Assembly: GCA_030642205.1 (NCBI GenBank)
Contig: DAOWOF010000036.1
Coordinates: 1 to 14,176, forward strand
Direction: 5' to 3'
Source of the DNA: Desulfobacteraceae bacterium
GTDB lineage: Bacteria; Desulfobacterota; DSM-4660; Desulfatiglandales; Desulfatiglandaceae
DNA: 14,176 nt
Numbering within the stretch: the first letter of the stretch is position 1; each line of letters starts with the position of its first letter. This document shows positions 1 through 5,975 of the stretch, piece by piece. Both the position numbers and the translations under genes were made by a program. A model generated the notes under the pieces. The model was given only the letters and a program-made list of their open reading frames with translations. It ran no database searches and was not told the origin of the DNA.

Positions 1-335
1 ATAATCCCCCATCTGGTACGGAGGGGGATGCCTTCTCCAGGGTCATATGTTAGAGATGTCAGGTAGATACATGGTTCTGCATCCCTGGCTAGAATGCCTT
101 CTGACTGCCACTTGTCAAAATAAGCTGCAGCGCGAGTATAAATGTTGTTTCGATCTGTGTCGTTATCTTCTTTTTTGCCAAGAATAAGCCTGATCATATT
201 ATAGGGGTGGGACAGGTAATATGCTTCCTGCTCTTTTTTATTAATTACATCATATGGTGGTGTGACCAAGTGGGCTATATCCTGATTTAGATCAGAATTA
301 TACGTTATTCCTTTAAAGGGAGCGATGATAGCCAT
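1..335 (-). CDS. DUF1015 (COG4198) family protein, N-terminal part, cut by window edge
   Basis: Reading the minus strand from an ATG at 335-333 gives 111 uninterrupted codons up to the window edge. The start reads MAIIAPFKGITYNSD, and then come the segments VTPPYDVINKKEQEAYY and SHPYNMIRLILGK. These match the conserved N-terminal block of the DUF1015 family (PF06245/COG4198: PF(R/K)G, APPYDVI, HP.N..RL.LG). The biochemical role of the family is not established; it is a cytosolic protein of about 400 residues, so roughly three quarters lies outside the window. The start is well fixed by AAGGAG six bases upstream and by the family's usual N-terminus. No frameshift is visible in the part present. 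Family assignment is confident, function is not. Confidence 0.88.
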   Translation of the reverse strand, partial: MAIIAPFKGITYNSDLNQDIAHLVTPPYDVINKKEQEAYYLSHPYNMIRLILGKKEDNDTDRNNIYTRAAAYFDKWQSEGILARDAEPCIYLTSLTYDPGEGIPLRTRWGI

Positions 336-388
336 GTTGAACTCCTTAGGTAATAATAAAATTAAATATAGTTGTTTAAGTTGCCTAA

Positions 389-415
389 TTTCTATTAGAT
401 GACAGAATGTGTCAA
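389..415 (-). promoter_or_regulatory. putative sigma70-type promoter of the DUF1015 gene
   Basis: On the minus strand a perfect -35 hexamer TTGACA (415-410) is followed after 15 bases by TAGAAA (394-389), a four-of-six match to TATAAT. It lies about 55 bases upstream of the DUF1015 start codon. The -35 is ideal, but the spacer is short and the -10 weak, so this is a suggestion only. A nearby TATATT at about 372-377 lacks a matching -35. Confidence 0.35.
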
Positions 416-460
416 GATAATTATTCATGTAACAATCTGTGGTAATTATAAATATTACTG

Positions 461-1204
461 TTAAGAAAGAGGAATGCTTGAATTGCCGGAGGGATATGAT
501 GAGGAAGGCCTGCCATTCTCTTGAATGTGAGTTTTCATATGCTGGCTTAGCCTTGCAATTTTTAAGGCACGATAAGATATGAATAAAGCAAGCGTTGAGA
601 GCAAAATGGTAGATAATTTGAGTATAAGCAAGAAAAAAGCGCTTATTCCTTGATAACTTGCAAAATGCTGGGTATTACCAAATATTGGAACCTTTTCTTT
701 ATCACTTATTCCGGAGAATTTTAAGGGATCATGCGGCACAGGACCTCCTCTTTTATCGTCATTGTTTTGCGTCAATGGTTCAGGGATGTTACCAGGTAAC
801 TGTTTAGTTTGCTTAATTTGATTCATTTGAATTTCAGGGGAATCTTGCTTCCTTTTCATCTCAACCTGTGTAAGATATTTTTCGTAGATCCAGCCCCGAT
901 ATCCATATTCATTAGATCCGATGATTACATTATACCAACGTCCCTTTTTGTTCTTAACAACAACTTTATCGCCTCTTTGCAGGCTGATGATAGCATCACC
1001 CTTTGAATCAGGAGCCTTTCTAAGGGTATTATTCGTGATAACAACGCCATCCCACATCTCAAAGGCGCTTAAATTTCTAAGGTCACCAACAACCAGGAAC
1101 AGGAGAAAAAGGCATAGGACGCTCCTTTTACTACTAGTCCAAAACCTATCTTTTTTTTCGGAAATCCTTTTTGCAGGTATACTTTTAGGCATTATATGAT
1201 CCAT
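461..1204 (-). CDS. membrane-anchored bacterial SH3-domain protein
   Basis: This 247-residue protein has four parts. A basic N-terminus leads into a hydrophobic segment (about residues 28-48, CLFLLFLVVG then LSAFEMW) that could be a signal peptide or an N-terminal anchor. One bacterial SH3-like domain follows (about 52-113), with the typical elements TLRKAPD, GDKVVVKNKKGRWYNV and GYRGWIYEKYL. Then come a polar Gln/Asn-rich linker (114-180), a C-terminal transmembrane helix (about 187-211) and a short basic tail. Such SH3 domains usually act outside the cytoplasm and are often thought to bind peptidoglycan or peptides. The expected arrangement is a periplasmic SH3 domain with a cytosolic tail. 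No strong ribosome binding site precedes the first ATG; the Met at residue 5 is an alternative start. It stands alone, with repeat copy A just upstream. The architecture is clear, the exact function unknown. Confidence 0.75.
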   Translation of the reverse strand: MDHIMPKSIPAKRISEKKDRFWTSSKRSVLCLFLLFLVVGDLRNLSAFEMWDGVVITNNTLRKAPDSKGDAIISLQRGDKVVVKNKKGRWYNVIIGSNEYGYRGWIYEKYLTQVEMKRKQDSPEIQMNQIKQTKQLPGNIPEPLTQNNDDKRGGPVPHDPLKFSGISDKEKVPIFGNTQHFASYQGISAFFLLILKLSTILLSTLALFISYRALKIARLSQHMKTHIQENGRPSSSYPSGNSSIPLS

Positions 1205-1238
1205 TTATGATATCAAGCCAGATATGAATTGGGATTGC

Positions 1239-1275
1239 TTAGGAGTTGTAGGGAAATAAATTAGACAACTCCTTA
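1239..1275. repeat. palindromic repeat, copy A
   Basis: This 37-bp imperfect palindrome has arms AGGAGTTGT (1241-1249) and ACAACTCCT (1265-1273). It is identical to copy C (5926-5962) at 32 of 37 positions by eye. It lies 35 bp upstream of the SH3-protein start, so it may also sit in that gene's promoter or leader region. It belongs to a small interspersed palindromic repeat family of the REP or transposon-end kind. Confidence 0.7.
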
Positions 1276-1276
1276 A

Positions 1277-1640
1277 TCTCTTTACTATAACTTCCAATAA
1301 ATTTCAGGGCCAAAAAGCATCAGAACATAATGCTTGAGGGATAATAATTAATTCACACAACTTACAAATTAAGCAATATTTATGCCGCCATATGGCAATC
1401 TCTATATATTATTACATTCTATTGCAGACCATCCAGCATGTTGAAATGTATAGCTCTTTGCAGATAAATTGATTGAACCTATTCTAATATTTAATGGCTT
1501 GAAAATATTAGATTTAACTTTCCGAAGGAAGGTCATTTCATTTACGAAGACATATAGCAATTTATTAAAGATAAAAAAACAGGAGGGTAGGGCAAAGAAA
1601 GGAGTGATAGTGCAAATCATAAAGATATGGAAAAAATTGC
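1277..1640. other. gene-free AT-rich spacer between two repeat copies
   Basis: No convincing gene lies here. Two overlapping open frames (72-73 residues, one per strand) have no ribosome binding site and resemble no family I recognise. The only clear structure is a perfect 10-bp inverted repeat, TCTAATATTT (1483-1492) against AAATATTAGA (1503-1512), with a 10-base loop. A GCCATATGGC palindrome lies near 1387-1396. The stretch is bracketed by same-orientation copies A and B of the palindromic repeat, so it may be the remains of an inserted or duplicated segment. Confidence 0.5.
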
Positions 1641-1643
1641 CTA

Positions 1644-1662
1644 AGGAGTTGTCCGAAAATAA
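1644..1662. repeat. palindromic repeat, half copy B
   Basis: The 19 bases here match the left half of repeat copy C at 18 positions (AGGAGTTGTCC, then GAAAATAA). The right arm with GGACAACTC is absent, and the ruvB terminator hairpin starts where it would be. Copies A and B also share flanking ATTGC just upstream, which suggests a common origin rather than a chance match to a ribosome binding site. Confidence 0.55.
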
Positions 1663-1681
1663 CAGGCATAATTTGCCTATT
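1661..1681 (-). terminator. ruvB: probable intrinsic terminator of the yebC-ruvCAB operon
   Basis: Minus-strand RNA four bases past the ruvB stop can fold as AAUAGGCA - AAUUA - UGCCUGUU. This is an eight-pair stem with one G-U pair and a five-base loop, followed by AUUUUC. Position and tail fit a rho-independent terminator. The stem is only moderately GC-rich, so termination may be partial. Confidence 0.6.
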
Positions 1682-1684
1682 ATT

Positions 1685-2725
1685 TTATGAAGGAGATATT
1701 AGTTCAAATGACTGTTGGATTAACTTGTTTTGGGATATGGGAATCTTGAAATGGAGGTAAGCTTTTTTTGTAGCAACTCTGCCCTGTGATGTCCTTTTGA
1801 TAAATCCTTTTTGGATTAAAAAAGGCTCATAAACATCTTCGATAGTATCTTTTTCCTCACTTACGGCTGCCGACAAACTATTCAATCCAAGGGGGCCACC
1901 ATCAAACTTTTCAATAAGAGTCAGCATAATATGACGATCCATTTTATCCAGCCCCTCATCATCCACCTCTAACATATCCAGAGCGCTCTTTGCCACTTGA
2001 CTCGTAATAATACCTTCTGCCTCAACTTCAGCAAAATCACGCACTCTCCTTAGAAGCCTGTTGGCCACACGTGGGGTCCCTCTGGAACGTTTAGCGATTT
2101 CTAAAGCGCCTTCATTTTTAACTGGAATGCCTAAAAGTTTTGCTGAGCGGGTAATTATCTTCTGTAGATCTTCAGGCTGATAAAAATCTACTCTTAGTAT
2201 AACTCCAAAACGATCCCTTAAAGGGGGTGTCAAAAGGCCAGTTCTTGTTGTAGCGCCCGCGAGAGTAAAAGGCGGAAGGGGTATCTTCATTATGCGGGCA
2301 GAAGGCCCCTGGCCAATGATAATATCAAGTTCATAATCCTCCATTGCAGGATAAAGGATCTCTTCCACTACATGATTAAGACGATGAATTTCATCTATAA
2401 AAAGGATGTCTTTAGGCTCCAGGCTGGTAAGAATTGCTGCAAGATCCCCGGCTTTTTCAATTATGGGGCCAGAAGTAATCTTTATATTTGTTTGTAATTC
2501 TTTGGCAATAATATGAGCAAGGGAGGTCTTGCCTAAACCCGGGCTGCCATGAAAAAGAATATGATCGAGGGCCTCAGAGCGGGCCTTGGCCGCTTCTATA
2601 AAGATACGAAGACTCCTTTTCAGATCCTCCTGGCCTATATATTCAGCTAATGAATTTGGCCGAAGATTTACTTCGGATGGCGCTTCTTCTATTTTTTTTT
2701 CCGGATCTAAAATACGTTCTGCCAT
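1685..2725 (-). CDS. ruvB: Holliday junction branch migration DNA helicase RuvB
   Basis: RuvB is the AAA+ motor of the RuvAB complex. It forms hexameric rings beside the RuvA tetramer and drives branch migration of Holliday junctions in the cytoplasm. The 346-residue length is normal. Visible motifs are Walker A GSPGLGKTS (60-68), Walker B LFIDEIH (108-114), sensor 1 GATTR (157-161) and the arginine-finger segment PPLRDRFG (R170). A small AAA lid and the C-terminal winged-helix domain follow (SRGTPRVANRLLRRVRD, then GLNSLSAAVSEE). It is the last gene of yebC-ruvC-ruvA-ruvB, 42 bp after ruvA. No good Shine-Dalgarno precedes the ATG, but the N-terminus aligns with the family (LRP.SL.EYIGQ). All key residues are intact. 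Confidence 0.98.
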   Translation of the reverse strand: MAERILDPEKKIEEAPSEVNLRPNSLAEYIGQEDLKRSLRIFIEAAKARSEALDHILFHGSPGLGKTSLAHIIAKELQTNIKITSGPIIEKAGDLAAILTSLEPKDILFIDEIHRLNHVVEEILYPAMEDYELDIIIGQGPSARIMKIPLPPFTLAGATTRTGLLTPPLRDRFGVILRVDFYQPEDLQKIITRSAKLLGIPVKNEGALEIAKRSRGTPRVANRLLRRVRDFAEVEAEGIITSQVAKSALDMLEVDDEGLDKMDRHIMLTLIEKFDGGPLGLNSLSAAVSEEKDTIEDVYEPFLIQKGFIKRTSQGRVATKKAYLHFKIPISQNKLIQQSFELISPS

Positions 2726-2767
2726 AAATTTTTTTGGGGATCATAAAAGGAAGGAGAGAACCCTCGT

Positions 2768-3370
2768 TCATGCAAGGAGTTTCAGTGACTCCCGGATTAG
2801 CCCTTCCAGGGTTGCGTTTTCAAGCAATTGTCCCGCCCTTTTTAATGCTTGTCTGGCAGACCTGGAGTTATAGCCCAGGTTTAAAAGGGCTGACAAGGCA
2901 TCCTCAAAAAGGTTAGCTTGTCCCTTTCTGAGATCTTTTGGTAATACTGAATGCTGTTCTTCAAGGATCTTTGAAGCGCGATCTTTTAATTCCAGAACGA
3001 TTCGCTCAGCCGTCTTTTTGCCAACGCCGGGAATTGCTTGAAGATCTGGAGCATTACCCTGAGCAATAGCCTCCAGAAGTTCATATGGGCCTATCCCTGA
3101 TAGAATATTGAGGGCTAGCTTGGGGCCAATGCCTGAAATGGAAATTAACATTAAAAACAGATCTTTTTCGGCTTTTTTATTAAATCCGAAAAGAAGTAAG
3201 GTATCATTCCTCACATGAGTATGGATATGCAGGGCCAGCGGCCCACCCTTTTCAGGAAGAGAATACAAGGTTGAAAGAGGTACATGAATTTCATAACCAA
3301 CCCCATTTGCATCCAGTATTATACATTGCGTTGAGCTGGCAAATAATTTACCAGTCAGATGGGCTATCAT
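2768..3370 (-). CDS. ruvA: Holliday junction DNA-binding subunit RuvA
   Basis: RuvA binds four-way junctions as a tetramer, holds them open and square, and loads RuvB. The 200-residue protein shows the three expected domains. An OB-fold comes first (1-63, MIAHLTGKL, GVGYEIHVP, then LLLFGF). Next is the double helix-hairpin-helix region (SGIGPKLALNIL 79-90 and IPGVGKKTAERIVLEL 113-128). Last is a small C-terminal RuvB-binding domain (about 154-200, EDALSALLNLGY) after a flexible linker. The start is the canonical MI..L.G. The gene follows ruvC by 18 bp and precedes ruvB, consistent with co-transcription. Confidence 0.97.
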   Translation of the reverse strand: MIAHLTGKLFASSTQCIILDANGVGYEIHVPLSTLYSLPEKGGPLALHIHTHVRNDTLLLFGFNKKAEKDLFLMLISISGIGPKLALNILSGIGPYELLEAIAQGNAPDLQAIPGVGKKTAERIVLELKDRASKILEEQHSVLPKDLRKGQANLFEDALSALLNLGYNSRSARQALKRAGQLLENATLEGLIRESLKLLA

Positions 3371-3388
3371 TTCTTAATTTTCCTTTGG

Positions 3389-3865
3389 TCAGGCTCCAAA
3401 TTTTGTCCAGTTTAAATGACAGACAGCGATAGCCAGCGCATCGGATATATCCAGATTGGGAATGGATTTGAGATTCAAAATAATTTTTACCATAGCCTGC
3501 ACCTGCTCCTTGCTCGCTCTGCCATAACCAACAATCGCTTTTTTAATTTCAAGAGGTGAATATTCGGATACTTTAATTCCACAATGAACTGCGGCAATAA
3601 TTACAGCGCTCCTGGCATGACCAAGCTTTAGAGAGCTTTGAAAATTTTTCGCGTAAAAAATATTTTCAATGGCCATTTGTTGGGGATGATACTGTTCTAT
3701 TAGTTCTACCATGCCCTGAAAAATGCCATGTATCCTATCAAAAAAATGTGTCTTGCCAGGGAAACGGATGTGACCAAAATGAATACAGTCAAGATTATTA
3801 TTGTTTTTTTCTACCAAACCATACCCTGTGACAATAGAGCCTGGATCTACCCCCAGCACAAGCAT
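3389..3865 (-). CDS. ruvC: crossover junction endodeoxyribonuclease RuvC
   Basis: RuvC is the dimeric, metal-dependent resolvase that cuts Holliday junctions symmetrically after RuvAB has moved them. The sequence starts LVLGVDPGSIVTGYG and keeps the four acidic catalytic residues D7, E67 (AIENIF), D139 and D142 (DISDALAIAVCH), in the spacing of the E. coli enzyme. At 158 residues it is slightly shorter than many homologues, mainly through a short C-terminus. Its ATG overlaps the yebC stop by one base (TAATG), which implies translational coupling. The alternative of an unrelated RNase H-fold protein is excluded by the motif set. Confidence 0.96.
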   Translation of the reverse strand: MLVLGVDPGSIVTGYGLVEKNNNNLDCIHFGHIRFPGKTHFFDRIHGIFQGMVELIEQYHPQQMAIENIFYAKNFQSSLKLGHARSAVIIAAVHCGIKVSEYSPLEIKKAIVGYGRASKEQVQAMVKIILNLKSIPNLDISDALAIAVCHLNWTKFGA

Positions 3866-4611
3866 TATTCCAATCCCGCCATAATCTCATCAGAGATATC
3901 AAAATTCGCGTATACATGGCTTACATCATCATTATCTTCCAGGCTTTGCATCAGGTTTAACATCTGTTGAGCCTTTTTTGCGCCAAGGTCTACTACATTT
4001 TTCGGGATTTTAGTGACTTCGTTCAAGGTATACTTTAAATTTGCCTTATCAATGGCCATTTTAACGACTTCAAAATCAGAAGGCTCAGAAATAACCTCAA
4101 ATTGGGTCTCCTGTTCGTTAATATCCTCTGCCCCTGCATCCAGAGCTGTCTCCAGAAGCAGGTCTTCATCAACCTGATCTTTTTCAAAAAGAATTAAACC
4201 CTTTTGCTCAAATATCCATGCCACACAGCCGGGTTCTCCAAGATTTCCGCCATGACGTTCAAAGATATGCTTTACATCCGCCACAGTCCTGTTTTTATTG
4301 TCGGTAAGACAATCCACAAGCACGGCGACTCCACCAGGGCCATAACCTTCATAACTTGTCTCTTCATAATTAACGCCTTCCAGCTCGCCAGTCCCTTTTT
4401 TTATTCCCCTTTCGATATTGTCTTTGGGCATATTTTCAGCTTTGGCAGCTGTAATGGCAGCCCTTAACCGGGGATTACCATTGAGATCTCCTCCACCCAT
4501 GCGTGCGGCTACTGTAATTTCTTTTATAAGTTTGGTAAATATTTTGCCTCGTTTTGCATCGGTAGCTCCCTTTTTATGCTTTATTGTACTCCATTTTGAA
4601 TGACCTGACAT
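3865..4611 (-). CDS. yebC: YebC/TACO1-family translation factor
   Basis: This is a full-length 248-residue YebC protein with the family signature MSGHSKWSTIKHKKGATDAKRGKIF at the start and YEGYGPGGVAVLVDCLTDNKNRT in the middle. The family was long called a probable transcriptional regulator. Work on mitochondrial TACO1 and bacterial YebC points to a ribosome-associated factor that helps translate difficult (for example proline-rich) stretches. Both roles are family knowledge, not visible here. It heads the ruv operon, a very common arrangement, and overlaps ruvC by one base. AGGAG lies six bases before the ATG. A strong AT-rich hairpin sits in its leader (4633-4666). Confidence 0.96.
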   Translation of the reverse strand: MSGHSKWSTIKHKKGATDAKRGKIFTKLIKEITVAARMGGGDLNGNPRLRAAITAAKAENMPKDNIERGIKKGTGELEGVNYEETSYEGYGPGGVAVLVDCLTDNKNRTVADVKHIFERHGGNLGEPGCVAWIFEQKGLILFEKDQVDEDLLLETALDAGAEDINEQETQFEVISEPSDFEVVKMAIDKANLKYTLNEVTKIPKNVVDLGAKKAQQMLNLMQSLEDNDDVSHVYANFDISDEIMAGLE

Positions 4612-4632
4612 TAAATGCTCCTAACCCAAATC

Positions 4633-4666
4633 CTTTTTTTCAAAAGATGCCGCTTTTAAAAAAAAG
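4633..4666 (-). promoter_or_regulatory. yebC: long AT-rich hairpin in the yebC 5' leader
   Basis: Minus-strand sequence 22-55 bases upstream of the yebC start folds into a 14-bp stem. C plus seven U pairs with seven A plus G, then one U-G pair, then AAAAG pairs with CUUUU, closed by a six-base loop (CGGCAU). In plus-strand polarity the same site has a C-A mismatch, so the structure suits minus-strand RNA better. No U-tract follows, so it does not look like a terminator. A role in mRNA stability or translation of yebC is a guess. Confidence 0.4.
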
Positions 4667-4793
4667 TTATTGGCCTCGTTATCGGTAAAACAATCAAAGA
4701 CGTACTCAGGTTCCTCCCCCCGGGCTTATGAAATTAATTATCTGAAAATCTATTTATGGTCTTGCCCTGATTCTTTTCTTAAAGGTTAAAAGA

Positions 4794-4943
4794 TTGATGA
4801 CCTCGGAAAAAATCCATCAACAGGGCTGGCGGGAAAGTCTCTGCCTGAGGTGGGAGGACCATTTAAATTTACTTCAAATGGCGGGGGTGGCAGTCCTCCC
4901 CCGCCGGGTAAAAAGGAACGCTGACTTTTTACGAAATAATCAA
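4794..4943. mobile_element. MITE-like element, copy 1 (150 bp)
   Basis: The ends form imperfect 21-bp terminal inverted repeats, 4794-4814 against 4923-4943 (16 of 21 match), with the right end carrying GACTTTTTACGA. Inside lie the hairpin GGCGGGGG (4880-4887) / CCCCCGCC (4898-4905) and CCATTT (4859-4864) / AAATGG (4876-4881). The element aligns along its whole length with copy 2 (7674-7822) and is nearly the same size. No transposase frame is present, so it would be non-autonomous. Its right end covers the rlmE stop codon. No clear target-site duplication was identified. Confidence 0.65.
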
Positions 4944-5542
4944 GATTGACATTCGCCTGTAAAATTAATTCCAATCAGATAAATTTCTCTGCTCCGTTTA
5001 CGTGTCGCCTGGGGTTTTAAGAGACGTATCTGTCGAAAATATTTCTTCATATCTGTTTTAAAGGACTTAATTTCGTTACCCTCAAAGATTTTACATACAA
5101 AACAGCCCTTATTTTTCAAGATTCCCAAGGCTATTTCTGAAGCCAAAGCAGTCAAAATCATGGAACGATTTATATCTGTATCTTTTATTCCTGTGGTAGC
5201 GGGGGCAAGGTCGCTTAAAACAAGGTCAAGCGCCCCTGTTTCATTTTTAAGCCATTTGATGTTTATATCAAGGATATCAGCAGAAATAAATCTAAAATTA
5301 GGCAAGTTTGAAATTTTTGGTTTGGCACAGTCAATTCCAATTACCTCTCCTTGCTTACCGACTTTTTTAATCCCATACTGGGACCATGAGCCGGGAGCAC
5401 AACCCAGATCAAGAATTCGGCTGCCTTTTCGAATAAGTTTAAATTTTTGATCAATTTCCTGAAGTTTGTATACTGATCGGGCAAGCCATTTTTCATCTCT
5501 GGCTTTTCTGGTATAATAATCTTCCCATTTATTTTTCATCAT
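4940..5542 (-). CDS. rlmE: 23S rRNA (uridine-2'-O-)-methyltransferase RlmE (FtsJ/RrmJ)
   Basis: RlmE methylates the 2'-OH of the A-loop uridine (U2552 in E. coli) of 23S rRNA in the 50S subunit, a late ribosome-assembly step. The 200-residue protein has the SAM-binding motif LDLGCAPGSWSQ (44-55) and the K-D-K-E catalytic tetrad K26 (RSVYKL), D111 (LSDLAP), K151 (CKIFEG) and E186 (SREIYLIG). The start has two adjacent ATGs without a clear Shine-Dalgarno. It follows the small Cys-rich gene by 49 bp on the same strand. The last codons and the TGA fall at the edge of a MITE-like element, so the extreme C-terminus (after about residue 195) may be shaped by that insertion. The catalytic core is intact. 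Confidence 0.94.
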   Translation of the reverse strand: MMKNKWEDYYTRKARDEKWLARSVYKLQEIDQKFKLIRKGSRILDLGCAPGSWSQYGIKKVGKQGEVIGIDCAKPKISNLPNFRFISADILDINIKWLKNETGALDLVLSDLAPATTGIKDTDINRSMILTALASEIALGILKNKGCFVCKIFEGNEIKSFKTDMKKYFRQIRLLKPQATRKRSREIYLIGINFTGECQS

Positions 5543-5591
5543 TTTTTAAAAAATTAGCCCATATGTTATGCCTTTTAAAAAGAATCAGCTT

Positions 5592-5834
5592 TTAAGCAGA
5601 TTTTTCAATTGGAACCGATTCATTTGGACTAACTCCATATTTCCTTTTTCTAGCCCTGCCCCACCAGCATCCACCAAAAGTTACTATTAATTCTATGCCT
5701 TGCAAAAATTTACAAAGCGTGTTGCCTTCTCTTGCGGCTCGGCAGATTGGACAACCAAACTCACAATAATCAGGATCATTAAGATCTAAAATCGGCATTT
5801 TCCAACCATTCCAGCCATACTCCTTTTTTTCCAT
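5592..5834 (-). CDS. small cysteine-rich protein of unknown function
   Basis: The 80-residue product reads MEKKEYGWNGWKMP, then PDYCEFGCPICRAAREG, then TFGGCWWGRARKRKYG. Cysteines are C24, C28, C31, C41 and C56. The C-x3-C-x2-C cluster plus C41 suggests a metal site (Zn or Fe-S) but matches no family I can name. There is no signal peptide or membrane segment; the C-terminal half is basic. The frame extends 13 codons further upstream, but this ATG has AAGGAG five to six bases before it and is the better start. It sits between the DUF39 gene and rlmE, same strand, possibly in one transcript with rlmE. The good ribosome binding site and the non-random, aromatic- and Cys-rich composition support a real gene. 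Confidence 0.72.
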   Translation of the reverse strand: MEKKEYGWNGWKMPILDLNDPDYCEFGCPICRAAREGNTLCKFLQGIELIVTFGGCWWGRARKRKYGVSPNESVPIEKSA

Positions 5835-5925
5835 GGGAACTCCTTGCCAGTTAAACCTGGTTTTTTTAAGCAATTTATTTTTCAGAGAAAAGACTGTTAT
5901 ATGTTCCTCACAGGTTAAACGCTAC

Positions 5926-5962
5926 TTAGGAGTTGTCCGGAAATAAGTTGGACAACTCATTA
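5926..5962. repeat. palindromic repeat, copy C
   Basis: A 37-bp unit with perfect arms GAGTTGTCC (5930-5938) and GGACAACTC (5950-5958) around an 11-base loop. It matches copy A at 32 of 37 positions. It begins 14 bp beyond the stop of the DUF39 gene, so the transcript of that gene would carry this stem-loop at its 3' end. No U-tract follows on the minus strand, so it is at best a weak terminator or an mRNA-stabilising hairpin. Confidence 0.7.
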
Positions 5963-5975
5963 TGACTTCATACCA

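Noticed and set aside
1402..1690. Two overlapping open frames of 72-73 codons, one on each strand, as possible small genes or transposase remnants
   Set aside because: Neither has a ribosome binding site or a recognisable motif. The translations are Lys/Ile-rich as expected of AT-rich non-coding DNA, and one runs through the ruvB terminator.
4786..4974. 62-codon frame with a Pro/Gly-rich product on the minus strand
   Set aside because: It reads through the MITE-like element and the end of rlmE in another frame. The Pro/Gly run is just the GGCGGGGG/CCCCCGCC hairpin.
5835..5873. Upstream start giving a 93-residue version of the small Cys-rich protein
   Set aside because: The upstream ATG has no Shine-Dalgarno, while the ATG at 5834 has AAGGAG at proper spacing.
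5926..5962. Palindrome after the DUF39 stop as a true intrinsic terminator
   Set aside because: The stem is good, but no U-tract follows on the minus strand, and the same sequence recurs elsewhere, so it is better called a repeat.
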